From a virus, in the IMG/VR virus record IMGVR_UViG_3300025154_000153, positions 1-47,120 of that record: 47,120 nucleotides of DNA. One strand, written 5' to 3'. The first letter of the stretch is position 1. Every line of letters begins with the position of its first letter. Below the pieces are notes generated by a model that was given only the letters and a program-made list of their open reading frames with translations, was not told where the DNA came from and made no database searches. The translations under genes and the position numbers were made by a program. This document shows positions 39,252 to 46,267 of the stretch, piece after piece.

Positions 39252-41042
39252 GTGGTGGAAGTTTCTGAGTACGCTCGACGAGAGTTAGCGGTAAAGATTC
39301 AACGCTTCTCTAACCTTGGAGACGACTCCAAAATCGAAAAGGTTATTGAAGCACTCCAGAGGCTCATTGGCTGGGCCGGCGCGGTATCTGCTACACTCGG
39401 AGAAAACTTTCCATCGAAAGAAGAGATTTACGATCAGGTAATTGAGGCTCTTAGATTTGATTTTGATACTGATGCTCTGGTGGCTGTTCTCGACGGGGGC
39501 TGGGATGCAGGCCAGATGCAGCCTGTCAATCTCGCGCGGTTAAAGGCGCAGGCAGATACCGCTTGGCGACAGGCGTTACTACGTAACCCTGTCACCGGTT
39601 TGATTGATACAGGTATCGCCAATCTCACATCAATTTTTCGTAACGACCCCGCTTGGGCCGGCTGTCTAGGTTACGACACCCTGCTCAAGAAGGTCACGAT
39701 CGAACGACCCTTGCCGCTGGCGCTCGATGCTTCGACTCTGGACGAAATAGCTCCGGAGACATCTGTCGTCAAAGACTCACTCACTCAGGCACCGGATTTC
39801 GTACTGCCGGCCGTCATTTCACACCCGACAGCCTTCGGTCTTATGTCATCTTGGTTCTCAGAGGCGTGGCAACTTTCTGTGAACAGTAAGAATGCGCTGA
39901 TTCAAGCCGCTCAAACGGCGGCTATGTTCCAGCGCTCTAATCGGGCGTTGGAGTGGGCTAAAAAACAAGTGTGGGGAGGTGAACTGCGGCTGATACCACC
40001 GCACTACGGCCAAAAAGATGCTCCGGAGGAGCCGAGTCGTCTAGCTTTATGTTTTACGGATGACATTGAATACGCCACCAGAGTTGTCACTCCTTTTCTT
40101 CGGATATTCGTTCTGTCGTTTGTTGCTCGGTTGCTAAAACCCGGCTGCAAAGTTGACACACTGCTTGTACTTGAAGGGCCACAAGGATTTCGTAAGAGCA
40201 CGTCGATGGCCCTTCTTGTTCCACATAAGATTTATTTTTCTGACTCCCCTCTAGAACTTGGGGATAAGGAAGGGCTCCAGGCGGGCAGTAGTATTCTCAT
40301 GCGGGAAATTTCGGAGCTTGATAAGCTCCTCTGGAGAAAGAACGCGGCCGAGCTTAAGGGCTGGGCACGTTCGAGCACAGATCACTACCGTGCACCTTAT
40401 GACACAGAATTTAGGATGTATGCACGAACTTTCGTTACCTACTGTACAGTAAACGCAGAGGGAGCTTGGCTCAACGACTCAGGCAAACAGCGCGGATATA
40501 TGCCGATAACTGTGCACCGGAATATCGATACAGACTACATTGCTGAGTTCCGAGGGCAAATTATTGCAGAAGCTATTGCGCTTTTAGCAGCAGGCTGGAG
40601 TTACTTTCCGAACGCGGAAGAGACACTTCTCATAAATGAGGAGATGAATACTCGCCTGGTTCCGAACGCCCTTACGGAAGTAATTCGAGAAGACCTGTAT
40701 AGGTATGGGCTTACATTCGTCCAAACTATGGATGTTGCGCAAGTGCTGCTAGATGTAACGAAAGAACGGATTGACAGTAAAGTTAGCGCAAATATCTCCA
40801 CAGCAATGACAGCCCTTGGTTGGTCTCAAGGGCGTGAATGGCGAGGGCCAAGTCGACTTGTCGGCTGGAAAGCCCCGACAACCTGGCGGCCAGCTCCGAC
40901 AGGCTGGGATAGCGTAGCAGCGCCTCGCAAGGGACAATTCGCCCGGCCGGTCGGCACTTCTCCAGAGAAGTCGCAGTGGGCAGATGACTCGAAAGAGAAC
41001 ATCGTACAGTTTGATTCGCTTCGAAAGAAAGGCGGTATCTGA
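39252..41042 (+). CDS. VapE-like superfamily 3 type helicase/ATPase
   Basis: The 596-residue protein carries the virulence-associated E/primase-helicase type ATPase: Walker A LVLEGPQGFRKST (about residue 305; Arg stands where the usual GxxGxGKS has Gly), Walker B-like SILMREISELDKL (about 348), LKGWARSSTDHYRAPY (about 370), sensor-like TFVTYCTVNAEGAWL (about 398) and GYMPITVHRNIDTDYI (about 420). It follows the primase gene, as in many phages with a primase/VapE pair, and should unwind the fork. The start GTG at 39252 (GTG also at 39255) has a weak site (cagaggtac). The stop overlaps the next ATG (TGATG). Confidence 0.8.
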   Translation: MVEVSEYARRELAVKIQRFSNLGDDSKIEKVIEALQRLIGWAGAVSATLGENFPSKEEIYDQVIEALRFDFDTDALVAVLDGGWDAGQMQPVNLARLKAQADTAWRQALLRNPVTGLIDTGIANLTSIFRNDPAWAGCLGYDTLLKKVTIERPLPLALDASTLDEIAPETSVVKDSLTQAPDFVLPAVISHPTAFGLMSSWFSEAWQLSVNSKNALIQAAQTAAMFQRSNRALEWAKKQVWGGELRLIPPHYGQKDAPEEPSRLALCFTDDIEYATRVVTPFLRIFVLSFVARLLKPGCKVDTLLVLEGPQGFRKSTSMALLVPHKIYFSDSPLELGDKEGLQAGSSILMREISELDKLLWRKNAAELKGWARSSTDHYRAPYDTEFRMYARTFVTYCTVNAEGAWLNDSGKQRGYMPITVHRNIDTDYIAEFRGQIIAEAIALLAAGWSYFPNAEETLLINEEMNTRLVPNALTEVIREDLYRYGLTFVQTMDVAQVLLDVTKERIDSKVSANISTAMTALGWSQGREWRGPSRLVGWKAPTTWRPAPTGWDSVAAPRKGQFARPVGTSPEKSQWADDSKENIVQFDSLRKKGGI

Positions 41043-41839
41043 TGTCTTACGTTAAGCCGCCTTTCAGTTGGAGCGGAGGAAAGCGAAAACTTCTACCTCA
41101 CATTCTTTCACAGATACCGTACAGGATTCGGAACTTTTATTCTCCATTCCTTGGTGGAGGTGCTCTGGAGATAGCCGTATTACAGACAGCAACAGTTGAA
41201 GGAGACGTTTTTCTAAGCGACGTTAACCCTCGCCTGATCCAACAGTGGAAGTTTATTCGCGACTCGGTATCTGCCGTCCTCGAGGACCTTGAATGGCATG
41301 ACTTAGAGTGCGATTTCGAGCAGGTGAAGGCAGACTACAATGCCGGGTTGCAATTGCCAGGCTCGTTTATCTATCTCGTTCAGAAGTGTTTCAGTGCGAA
41401 GTACCGAGAGAACAGCGACGGTACTTTCAATGGAACCTTCGCAAGTGACGGTGGAAAACCTTTGCCTTCTGAGGTTCAATTAAAAGAACTGGCTGATCTC
41501 TTGCGATTGACGGTTCTCCGGAGCGGTAGCTGGACCTGGCTCCTCGAACAGGAGATCGGAGAAGGTGACGTCATTTTTTGTGACCCGCCCTACGTCGGTA
41601 CGGCGGTCAATTACGCAAAGGACGGCTGGTCTCCGGAGGAGCAGGAGCATCTCATTCGGTCAATGGAGTACTGGGCTTTTTGCGGTGCAGTGTGCCTTCT
41701 CACCGAAACGGATGCAGTACTGGAGACACTTCGCTATTTAGGTACGAGATTCGATTATGAAGCAGTGAAGAAAGTCCACACCATTTGTGGACTTTCAAAT
41801 GAAAACACGACGGAGGTCGTCGTCCGAATCTTCGGATGA
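41042..41839 (+). CDS. dam: Dam-like DNA adenine-N6 methyltransferase
   Basis: The order is that of D12-class enzymes: FSWSGGKRKLLPHIL (about residue 7) and FYSPFLGGGALE (about 32), the SAM-binding segments, then VFLSDVNPRLI (about 56), and the catalytic IFCDPPYVGT (about 178). The 265 residues are of normal length. It probably methylates adenine in GATC-like sites to protect the phage or mark its DNA; the target cannot be read from sequence. The ATG follows aaagaaaggcggtatctg. The stop overlaps an ATG (ATGATG), but the next likely start is at 41884. Confidence 0.88.
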   Translation: MSYVKPPFSWSGGKRKLLPHILSQIPYRIRNFYSPFLGGGALEIAVLQTATVEGDVFLSDVNPRLIQQWKFIRDSVSAVLEDLEWHDLECDFEQVKADYNAGLQLPGSFIYLVQKCFSAKYRENSDGTFNGTFASDGGKPLPSEVQLKELADLLRLTVLRSGSWTWLLEQEIGEGDVIFCDPPYVGTAVNYAKDGWSPEEQEHLIRSMEYWAFCGAVCLLTETDAVLETLRYLGTRFDYEAVKKVHTICGLSNENTTEVVVRIFG

Positions 41840-41883
41840 TGGTTCTCCAGAGACAAACCGCCAGCTGGTGGTTCGGAGGAATT

Positions 41884-42096
41884 ATGGCTTCAACAACGGA
41901 AAAAGTGGTTCTTCAAGTGGGTTCCAGTGCAGCACCGACGATTGCGATCAGCGTCAATGTGACGTTCACACAAGATACTGAAGATATCTGGACGGTATCA
42001 GGTAACGGCTTCGAGTATGTTGCTGCTTCAAGTGCCGAAACCAAGCATGCTGCACTGATCGGCTGGCTATCAAAAATTCTAGGTGTCGCTGACTGA
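41884..42096 (+). CDS. Small hypothetical protein, 70 aa
   Basis: The ATG at 41884 has a clear Shine-Dalgarno (cggaggaatt). An in-frame ATG at 41836 is weaker. The protein is strand-rich (KVVLQVGSSAAPTIAISVNVTFTQD) with a helical end (ALIGWLSKILGVAD). No family is recognised. Confidence 0.55.
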   Translation: MASTTEKVVLQVGSSAAPTIAISVNVTFTQDTEDIWTVSGNGFEYVAASSAETKHAALIGWLSKILGVAD

Positions 42097-42133
42097 CGCG
42101 AAACGTTTTCGGAACACCTTCGAAAAGATTTTC

Positions 42134-42162
42134 TTGCCTTAACTCCCCTCCTGTGCTATACT
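42134..42162 (+). promoter_or_regulatory. Sigma-70 type promoter of the helicase genes
   Basis: TTGCCT (42134-42139), 17-bp spacer, TATACT (42157-42162), preceded by cgaaaagattttc. The block ctcctgtgctatact resembles that of the promoter at 2040. Confidence 0.75.
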
Positions 42163-42231
42163 TCCTCTAGTTTGTTCGTCATCAAATACCGTTTGTCAAC
42201 CAGCGCTCCAGAGGAGCGACAAGGAGGAGTT

Positions 42232-42441
42232 ATGAGTCAAGCATTTAGCAGGTGGCTTGAAGAGGTTGATACAGCAATGGCTTCTAGTACAGAGGGCCTG
42301 ACACACGAAGATTTCGTCGATATTGCCTGGCGAGATCTGTATGACGCAGGGACGGATCCAGATGAAGCTTGTGACGAACTTGCGGAAGAAGACCCCATTT
42401 TCGCAGCAATGTGGGTCAGACCGTCTCTGGAGCGTTCCTGA
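42232..42441 (+). CDS. Small acidic hypothetical protein, 69 aa
   Basis: Strong Shine-Dalgarno (aaggaggagtt) before the ATG, itself preceded by CTCCAGAG in a 14-base palindrome (cgctccagaggagcg). The product is acidic and helical (AFSRWLEEVDTAMAS; DEACDELAEEDPIFAAMW). It is directly coupled to the helicase (two bases between). Confidence 0.6.
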   Translation: MSQAFSRWLEEVDTAMASSTEGLTHEDFVDIAWRDLYDAGTDPDEACDELAEEDPIFAAMWVRPSLERS

Positions 42442-42442
42442 C

Positions 42443-44239
42443 ATGCCTTATGACTCCCTCAAGAAAATTGACCTGCACCTCTGGCCGCATCAGGTGCAGT
42501 TCGTTGATGATATTCAGCGCGTCGAAGCTGGATGTCTCAATCCGATCGGTACAATGGCCACGGGTGGAGGGAAGACACGAGCCATTGTCGAGGATGTTCG
42601 TCGAACGCTAATGGGCGGCCAGTTTAGTACAATCGGCATCTGCTGTCATTCAGTAGATGTGTTGAGACAGCTCCTTGTAGATAATGATGGAAAACCCGGT
42701 CCCCTCACGGAACTCCGGATACCGTATGGTTGGGTTGCTGCTGGTGAGCAGGAGAATCAGTTAGCGCCGATTCAACTGATCTCTACTGCGACACTTCTCC
42801 GGAGACACGACTCCCTCAAGTACAGCCACCTAATGAAACGTTTACAGTCCAAAGGCACCAAACTCATCTTTGATGAAGTTCATCGATCTTTGTCCGGTAA
42901 AGTAGGGGAACTAGTTTGGACCTGGGACGCCTTCGTGAGTGGATATACTGCCACTCCCTGGAATAAGACACTCCCCCTTCGCTTCGACGAGATCGTTCCA
43001 GGTCCAATTCCGTCTGTGCTGCAGGCTATGGGATATTTGGTGTACAGCCGTGTAATAGAACCACCAGATACGGTATCTGCTGACGGGCTACCTGTACAAG
43101 CCGGAGATTTCTCCTCCGGAGCAGTCAGCAAGTTAATGCGGGAAAATCCCGGTGTGACGAAACGTATTGTACGTTTTATTCGGTCTGTTATTCCACACGG
43201 CAAAGTATTGTACTTCGTAGCCGACAAATTACACGCAGCTCATGTTGGTGCTGCTTTAGATGAGATTGGGGTTCCAAATGAAGTTATTCTTGCTGACACC
43301 GAAGGGCGTGCTGAGGCCCTCGGACGAATTCGCCGGTCAGTTGATACGTCTGGCATCTCGATTGACGTCCTCAGTACAGGAATTGACATCCCAGATCTCC
43401 GGAGTATTGTTTTCCTTAGACATACAATGTCTCCTATTGTCTTCTACCAGCAGTGGGGTAGAGGACTACGAACAGCTCCTGGAAAGGAATACTGCTGGAT
43501 TTTTGACGTTGTTGGTAACATTGAGCGAATGCGAGGCATGGGGTTTCCCCCTCCAGAGGATCTTGATGAGTACCTTTTCGAAGGAACTCGCAAGAAAGGA
43601 ACGCGAGAGATCGGACAAAAGACTTGTCCAGAGTGTGGAACACTGAATGGGTCCATGCGTTTACGATGCGTCGAGTGTGCTTATCTCTTCGAAGAGACTT
43701 GTCCTCAGTGCAAAGCAGACCTCTTCTTTAATCAAAACACTTGTCGAAGATGTGGTTACGACAAACGGACAGTCGAAGAGAGATTAGCCGCAGAAAAAGA
43801 GGCTGCGGCAAGGCTAGAGGAGCTCCGGAGAAGCTTCGAGGAAAATTTTTTATTTGACTCAACAGAGGAAATCAGCTATACTTATAGTAGATTGTGTCAC
43901 GAGGCTTGGGCCGGTCGAAAGGCAATGGACGAACCGCTGAGATGGCTGAAAAGCATTCTGCGGGGCGGAACGGCCTTAGAGCTTCTGGCACCATATACGT
44001 TGCACACACTGTGGACGGCGGAACAGGTGGCAGGAGCAACAGAAGCTTGCTTCCGGGAGTATGCCGAGCGACTTTTGCAATACAGATACCGCAATGGCGG
44101 GATGATTCCTGGAACTGATGTCACCCTTCTGATGGGTTTGCAGTTTGGGCACCAGGGACGACAATTTTTAACAGAGAACTATACGACATTTGACAGAAAG
44201 ACCGGTGGGAGTCTTTGGTATCTCCGGAGGAGAAAATGA
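42443..44239 (+). CDS. Superfamily 2 helicase with C-terminal zinc ribbons
   Basis: The 598-residue protein has MATGGGKTRAIV (Walker A, about residue 37), SGYTATP (motif III, about 166), FDEVH (motif II, about 138), LSTGIDIPDLRSIVFL (about 313) and YQQWGRGLRT (motif VI, about 338), so it is a DEAD/DEAH type nucleic acid translocase like those of phage or SSL2/UvsW type. Residues 395-450 hold four CxxC pairs (CPECG, CVEC, CPQC, CRRCG), two zinc ribbons. The tail contains a coiled coil (AEKEAAARLEELRRSFEEN). It may act in recombination or replication restart. A promoter lies in its 3' part. Confidence 0.85.
   Translation: MPYDSLKKIDLHLWPHQVQFVDDIQRVEAGCLNPIGTMATGGGKTRAIVEDVRRTLMGGQFSTIGICCHSVDVLRQLLVDNDGKPGPLTELRIPYGWVAAGEQENQLAPIQLISTATLLRRHDSLKYSHLMKRLQSKGTKLIFDEVHRSLSGKVGELVWTWDAFVSGYTATPWNKTLPLRFDEIVPGPIPSVLQAMGYLVYSRVIEPPDTVSADGLPVQAGDFSSGAVSKLMRENPGVTKRIVRFIRSVIPHGKVLYFVADKLHAAHVGAALDEIGVPNEVILADTEGRAEALGRIRRSVDTSGISIDVLSTGIDIPDLRSIVFLRHTMSPIVFYQQWGRGLRTAPGKEYCWIFDVVGNIERMRGMGFPPPEDLDEYLFEGTRKKGTREIGQKTCPECGTLNGSMRLRCVECAYLFEETCPQCKADLFFNQNTCRRCGYDKRTVEERLAAEKEAAARLEELRRSFEENFLFDSTEEISYTYSRLCHEAWAGRKAMDEPLRWLKSILRGGTALELLAPYTLHTLWTAEQVAGATEACFREYAERLLQYRYRNGGMIPGTDVTLLMGLQFGHQGRQFLTENYTTFDRKTGGSLWYLRRRK
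43854..43882 (+). promoter_or_regulatory. Sigma-70 type promoter inside the helicase gene
   Basis: TTGACT (43854-43859), 17-bp spacer, TATACT (43877-43882). It shares ATTTTTTATTTGAC with the promoter at 9869 and ATCAGCTATACTTATAGTA with that at 24925. The encoding segment (NFLFDSTEEISYTYS) differs in composition from the rest of the helicase. Confidence 0.6.
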
Positions 44240-44523
44240 AAGTTACACAACAACCGGTTGGAACAGTGGTTACGAAGAATCCAGTACCTGAGGCGGCTAT
44301 CGAAGTAGCTCCAGAGGAGCCGAAGAAGCTGGTTCTAACTTTTCAAGTGACGGACTCTTTTCCGGTCCTTGAGCGAAAGCTCAAAGAGCGGTATCTGCGG
44401 GCAGTGATTAAGAGTCGTCGGGATTGGCCGCGTGGACGCAAGGAGATTGCGGAGGCTACCGGATTGAGCGCACCAACCATAACTGCGTGGTGTGCTGAAT
44501 TTGACATTCCGCTCCCATTCTGA
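44236..44523 (+). CDS. Helix-turn-helix protein, 95 aa
   Basis: The ATG overlaps the helicase stop, with ctccggaggagaaa upstream. The C-terminal half contains GRKEIAEATGLSAPTITAWCAEF, a clear helix-turn-helix of the Fis/homeodomain-like type. The N-terminal half is probably a short tail (VAPEEP is an element) and a strand-rich segment (LVLTFQVTDSFPVL). It is a candidate transcription regulator or DNA-binding factor. Confidence 0.7.
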   Translation: MKVTQQPVGTVVTKNPVPEAAIEVAPEEPKKLVLTFQVTDSFPVLERKLKERYLRAVIKSRRDWPRGRKEIAEATGLSAPTITAWCAEFDIPLPF

Positions 44524-44539
44524 TTCTCTGGAGCACTAA

Positions 44540-46180
44540 ATGGATCTTTGGGATGAAGCAATGGCGGTTCTCAGACCGCCTCTGAGGGTTACTATGGACT
44601 TTATTGAATTCGACGGTCCTGCGACACTTCTCGAAGAAGACGATCTGTTTCTCATTGACGGTTACATCGGTGTCGTACTGAGTGTGGATGCAGATACTGT
44701 GCTCTTTGAGTGGAGACAAAGTCCCGATTGTACCCGCAATGGTGTGCAAGAGCGGCTGTCCCTTGAGGCAGAAGGGCGGATACTGTTCTCACAGAACTCC
44801 GGGCATCGAAGAGTGTCTCCAGAGACTCTTACCGAGGGAGACTGTTTCATTCTCGGGGTACTGATGTGGTTTGTTTGTGAGCCTGGAAAGTGTCGTGTGG
44901 TGTCTCCTGTAGGAGACACGGAGTTCGAAGCTCAGACCTATCCGTTGCCTGTGGACGGAGCTGTACTTGTTCTTAAGGCACCCTTGGCAGAGCATCTGCT
45001 TCGGGCGCAATATCAGGCAGTAAATCTGCCTCCTCCGGAGGAGCTTTTCGCTTCTCTTAAAAAGAAAGGACCAGAAATGAACTGTCCCACGTTGGATACA
45101 CCTTTGAAGGACATTCAGGGGTTTCCGAGAAAGCTGGTTAAGGCGGTGTGCGACGCGTATCAGGGCGCTGTCTCAGTAGCGGATGTTACGTTCGAACACC
45201 TTATGGCAATCTCGTGGAACGACCTGTTCGTCATTCCGGGCTGCTGGGCAGGAGTCGGTGGCAACTCAGGATCGAACGCCCTCGCCGTCTTTTTGCAGAA
45301 GTGGGGAATCGAAAAGCAGAACATGGGCGAGCACTTTGTCATGCCGGGTTTGCCGGCCGAGGTATCTCCGGAGACCGAAGCCGAAGCCGAAGCCGAAGCC
45401 GAAGCCGAAGCGGTATCTGACGAGGCCGAGGGGATCGACGGTACGGTAGATGTGTTGGAGTACATTCAGAGTATGTACCCTGATTTTGACGCGATCTACA
45501 CGATGCAGATGATCAGTGACGGCACCGGACGTAAGCACACTCAGCTCCTCGAACTCTCAGGATACTCCTGGGAGCAACTCGTAGAGAAGTGTGGCGAGAC
45601 CTTGTCTCAGCATCTCTACGCGGTGCTACTGAGAGACGTTGGAGAGACGCTCGAGTTTCCGTTCCGGCCCTTCCTGCGACAGGATGTCCGAAACGACGGC
45701 ACGCCCCTTCTGCCGGAGACAGATACCGCATTGCCTGTCAAGGAGACCGAAGTCGAAGCGCTGCCGGAAATGCTGGACAACCGAAATTCTGTAGCGGATT
45801 TTCTGACCTGCCCGTTGAGCGAGTACTTCGACTTCTCCGGAGCGGTGTCGAAGGGTTTCGCCTCGGCAGTGACGGACTTCGTCGGTGAGACTTTCGTCGG
45901 TTGGACCTGGGAAGAGGTATCGGCGTGCTTCGCAGATGCCGAGTCCGCTGTGGCCTTCTTCTCCTGGGTCACTGAGAACTACGCCCTGGAGAACGCTATT
46001 CAGGAGGAGGATGGAACACCGATGTTCGTTTGGGCTACTCCGCAGGAAGTGGAAGAGGAGACACCCGAACCTGAGGCTTTGACTGCCGAATTGACCGCAT
46101 GGATCCAGGCGTTCGACGCACTGACGATCGAAGACAGGATTGCCGGCCTTGCCCGGCTCAATGAAAATATCCCATTCTGA
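44540..46180 (+). CDS. Large hypothetical protein with acidic repeat and HhH-like segment, 546 aa
   Basis: I do not recognise the protein as a whole. Residues 1-175 are strand-rich (FLIDGYIGVVLSVDADTVLF). Residues 180-260 begin with an internal Met and include QGFPRKLVKAVCDAYQGA and SWNDLFVIPGCWAGVGGNSG, resembling helix-hairpin-helix segments that bind DNA. A Glu/Ala run (about residue 280, EAEAEAEAEAEAEAV) is written by GCCGAA repeats. Two further similar segments (ELSGYSWEQLVEKCGETL; FVGWTWEEVSACFADA) repeat a short W-E/D-x-L/V pattern. Start: ctctggagcactaa. G+C rises after about 45077, where another start with gaaaggaccagaa exists, so it may be two genes fused. Confidence 0.6.
   Translation: MDLWDEAMAVLRPPLRVTMDFIEFDGPATLLEEDDLFLIDGYIGVVLSVDADTVLFEWRQSPDCTRNGVQERLSLEAEGRILFSQNSGHRRVSPETLTEGDCFILGVLMWFVCEPGKCRVVSPVGDTEFEAQTYPLPVDGAVLVLKAPLAEHLLRAQYQAVNLPPPEELFASLKKKGPEMNCPTLDTPLKDIQGFPRKLVKAVCDAYQGAVSVADVTFEHLMAISWNDLFVIPGCWAGVGGNSGSNALAVFLQKWGIEKQNMGEHFVMPGLPAEVSPETEAEAEAEAEAEAVSDEAEGIDGTVDVLEYIQSMYPDFDAIYTMQMISDGTGRKHTQLLELSGYSWEQLVEKCGETLSQHLYAVLLRDVGETLEFPFRPFLRQDVRNDGTPLLPETDTALPVKETEVEALPEMLDNRNSVADFLTCPLSEYFDFSGAVSKGFASAVTDFVGETFVGWTWEEVSACFADAESAVAFFSWVTENYALENAIQEEDGTPMFVWATPQEVEEETPEPEALTAELTAWIQAFDALTIEDRIAGLARLNENIPF
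45378..45410 (+). repeat. Coding hexanucleotide repeat GCCGAA
   Basis: About five and a half copies of gccgaa (Ala-Glu), followed directly by gcggtatctg (VSD). It forms an acidic linker. Slippage would change length in steps of two residues without shifting frame. Confidence 0.9.
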
Positions 46181-46267
46181 TCGGTTGTCTGACCACCCGG
46201 TCGGTCCTCTGGAGAACTAATCCGCCGCCTTGGAAGAGGCGGTATCTGATGAAAGAAAGGAAGCGAA

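Larger units (their letters stand above)
835..46250. repeat. Genome-wide iterated 9-mer CGGTATCTG / CAGATACCG (about 56 copies)
   Basis: The 9-mer occurs in both orientations. Approximate positions: 835, 1964, 2468, 2475, 2760, 3344, 4418, 5536, 6714, 6993, 7084, 7330, 8351, 8910, 9222, 10660, 11362, 11800, 12252, 12771, 12832, 12990, 13902, 14160, 14402, 15120, 17841, 18655, 18848, 19798, 20311, 21647, 22375, 23783, 24561, 25825, 26524, 28711, 32114, 32581, 34486, 36281, 36918, 38471, 38681, 39381, 39551, 41031, 41113, 41264, 43071, 44086, 44390, 45408, 45717, 46241. One- or two-base variants are also common. In genes it reads as VSA/VSD, GIW/GIC or RYL, and in reverse as ADT, QIP or RYR. 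It is absent from the ParB-like gene and the tape-measure gene. Confidence 0.93.
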
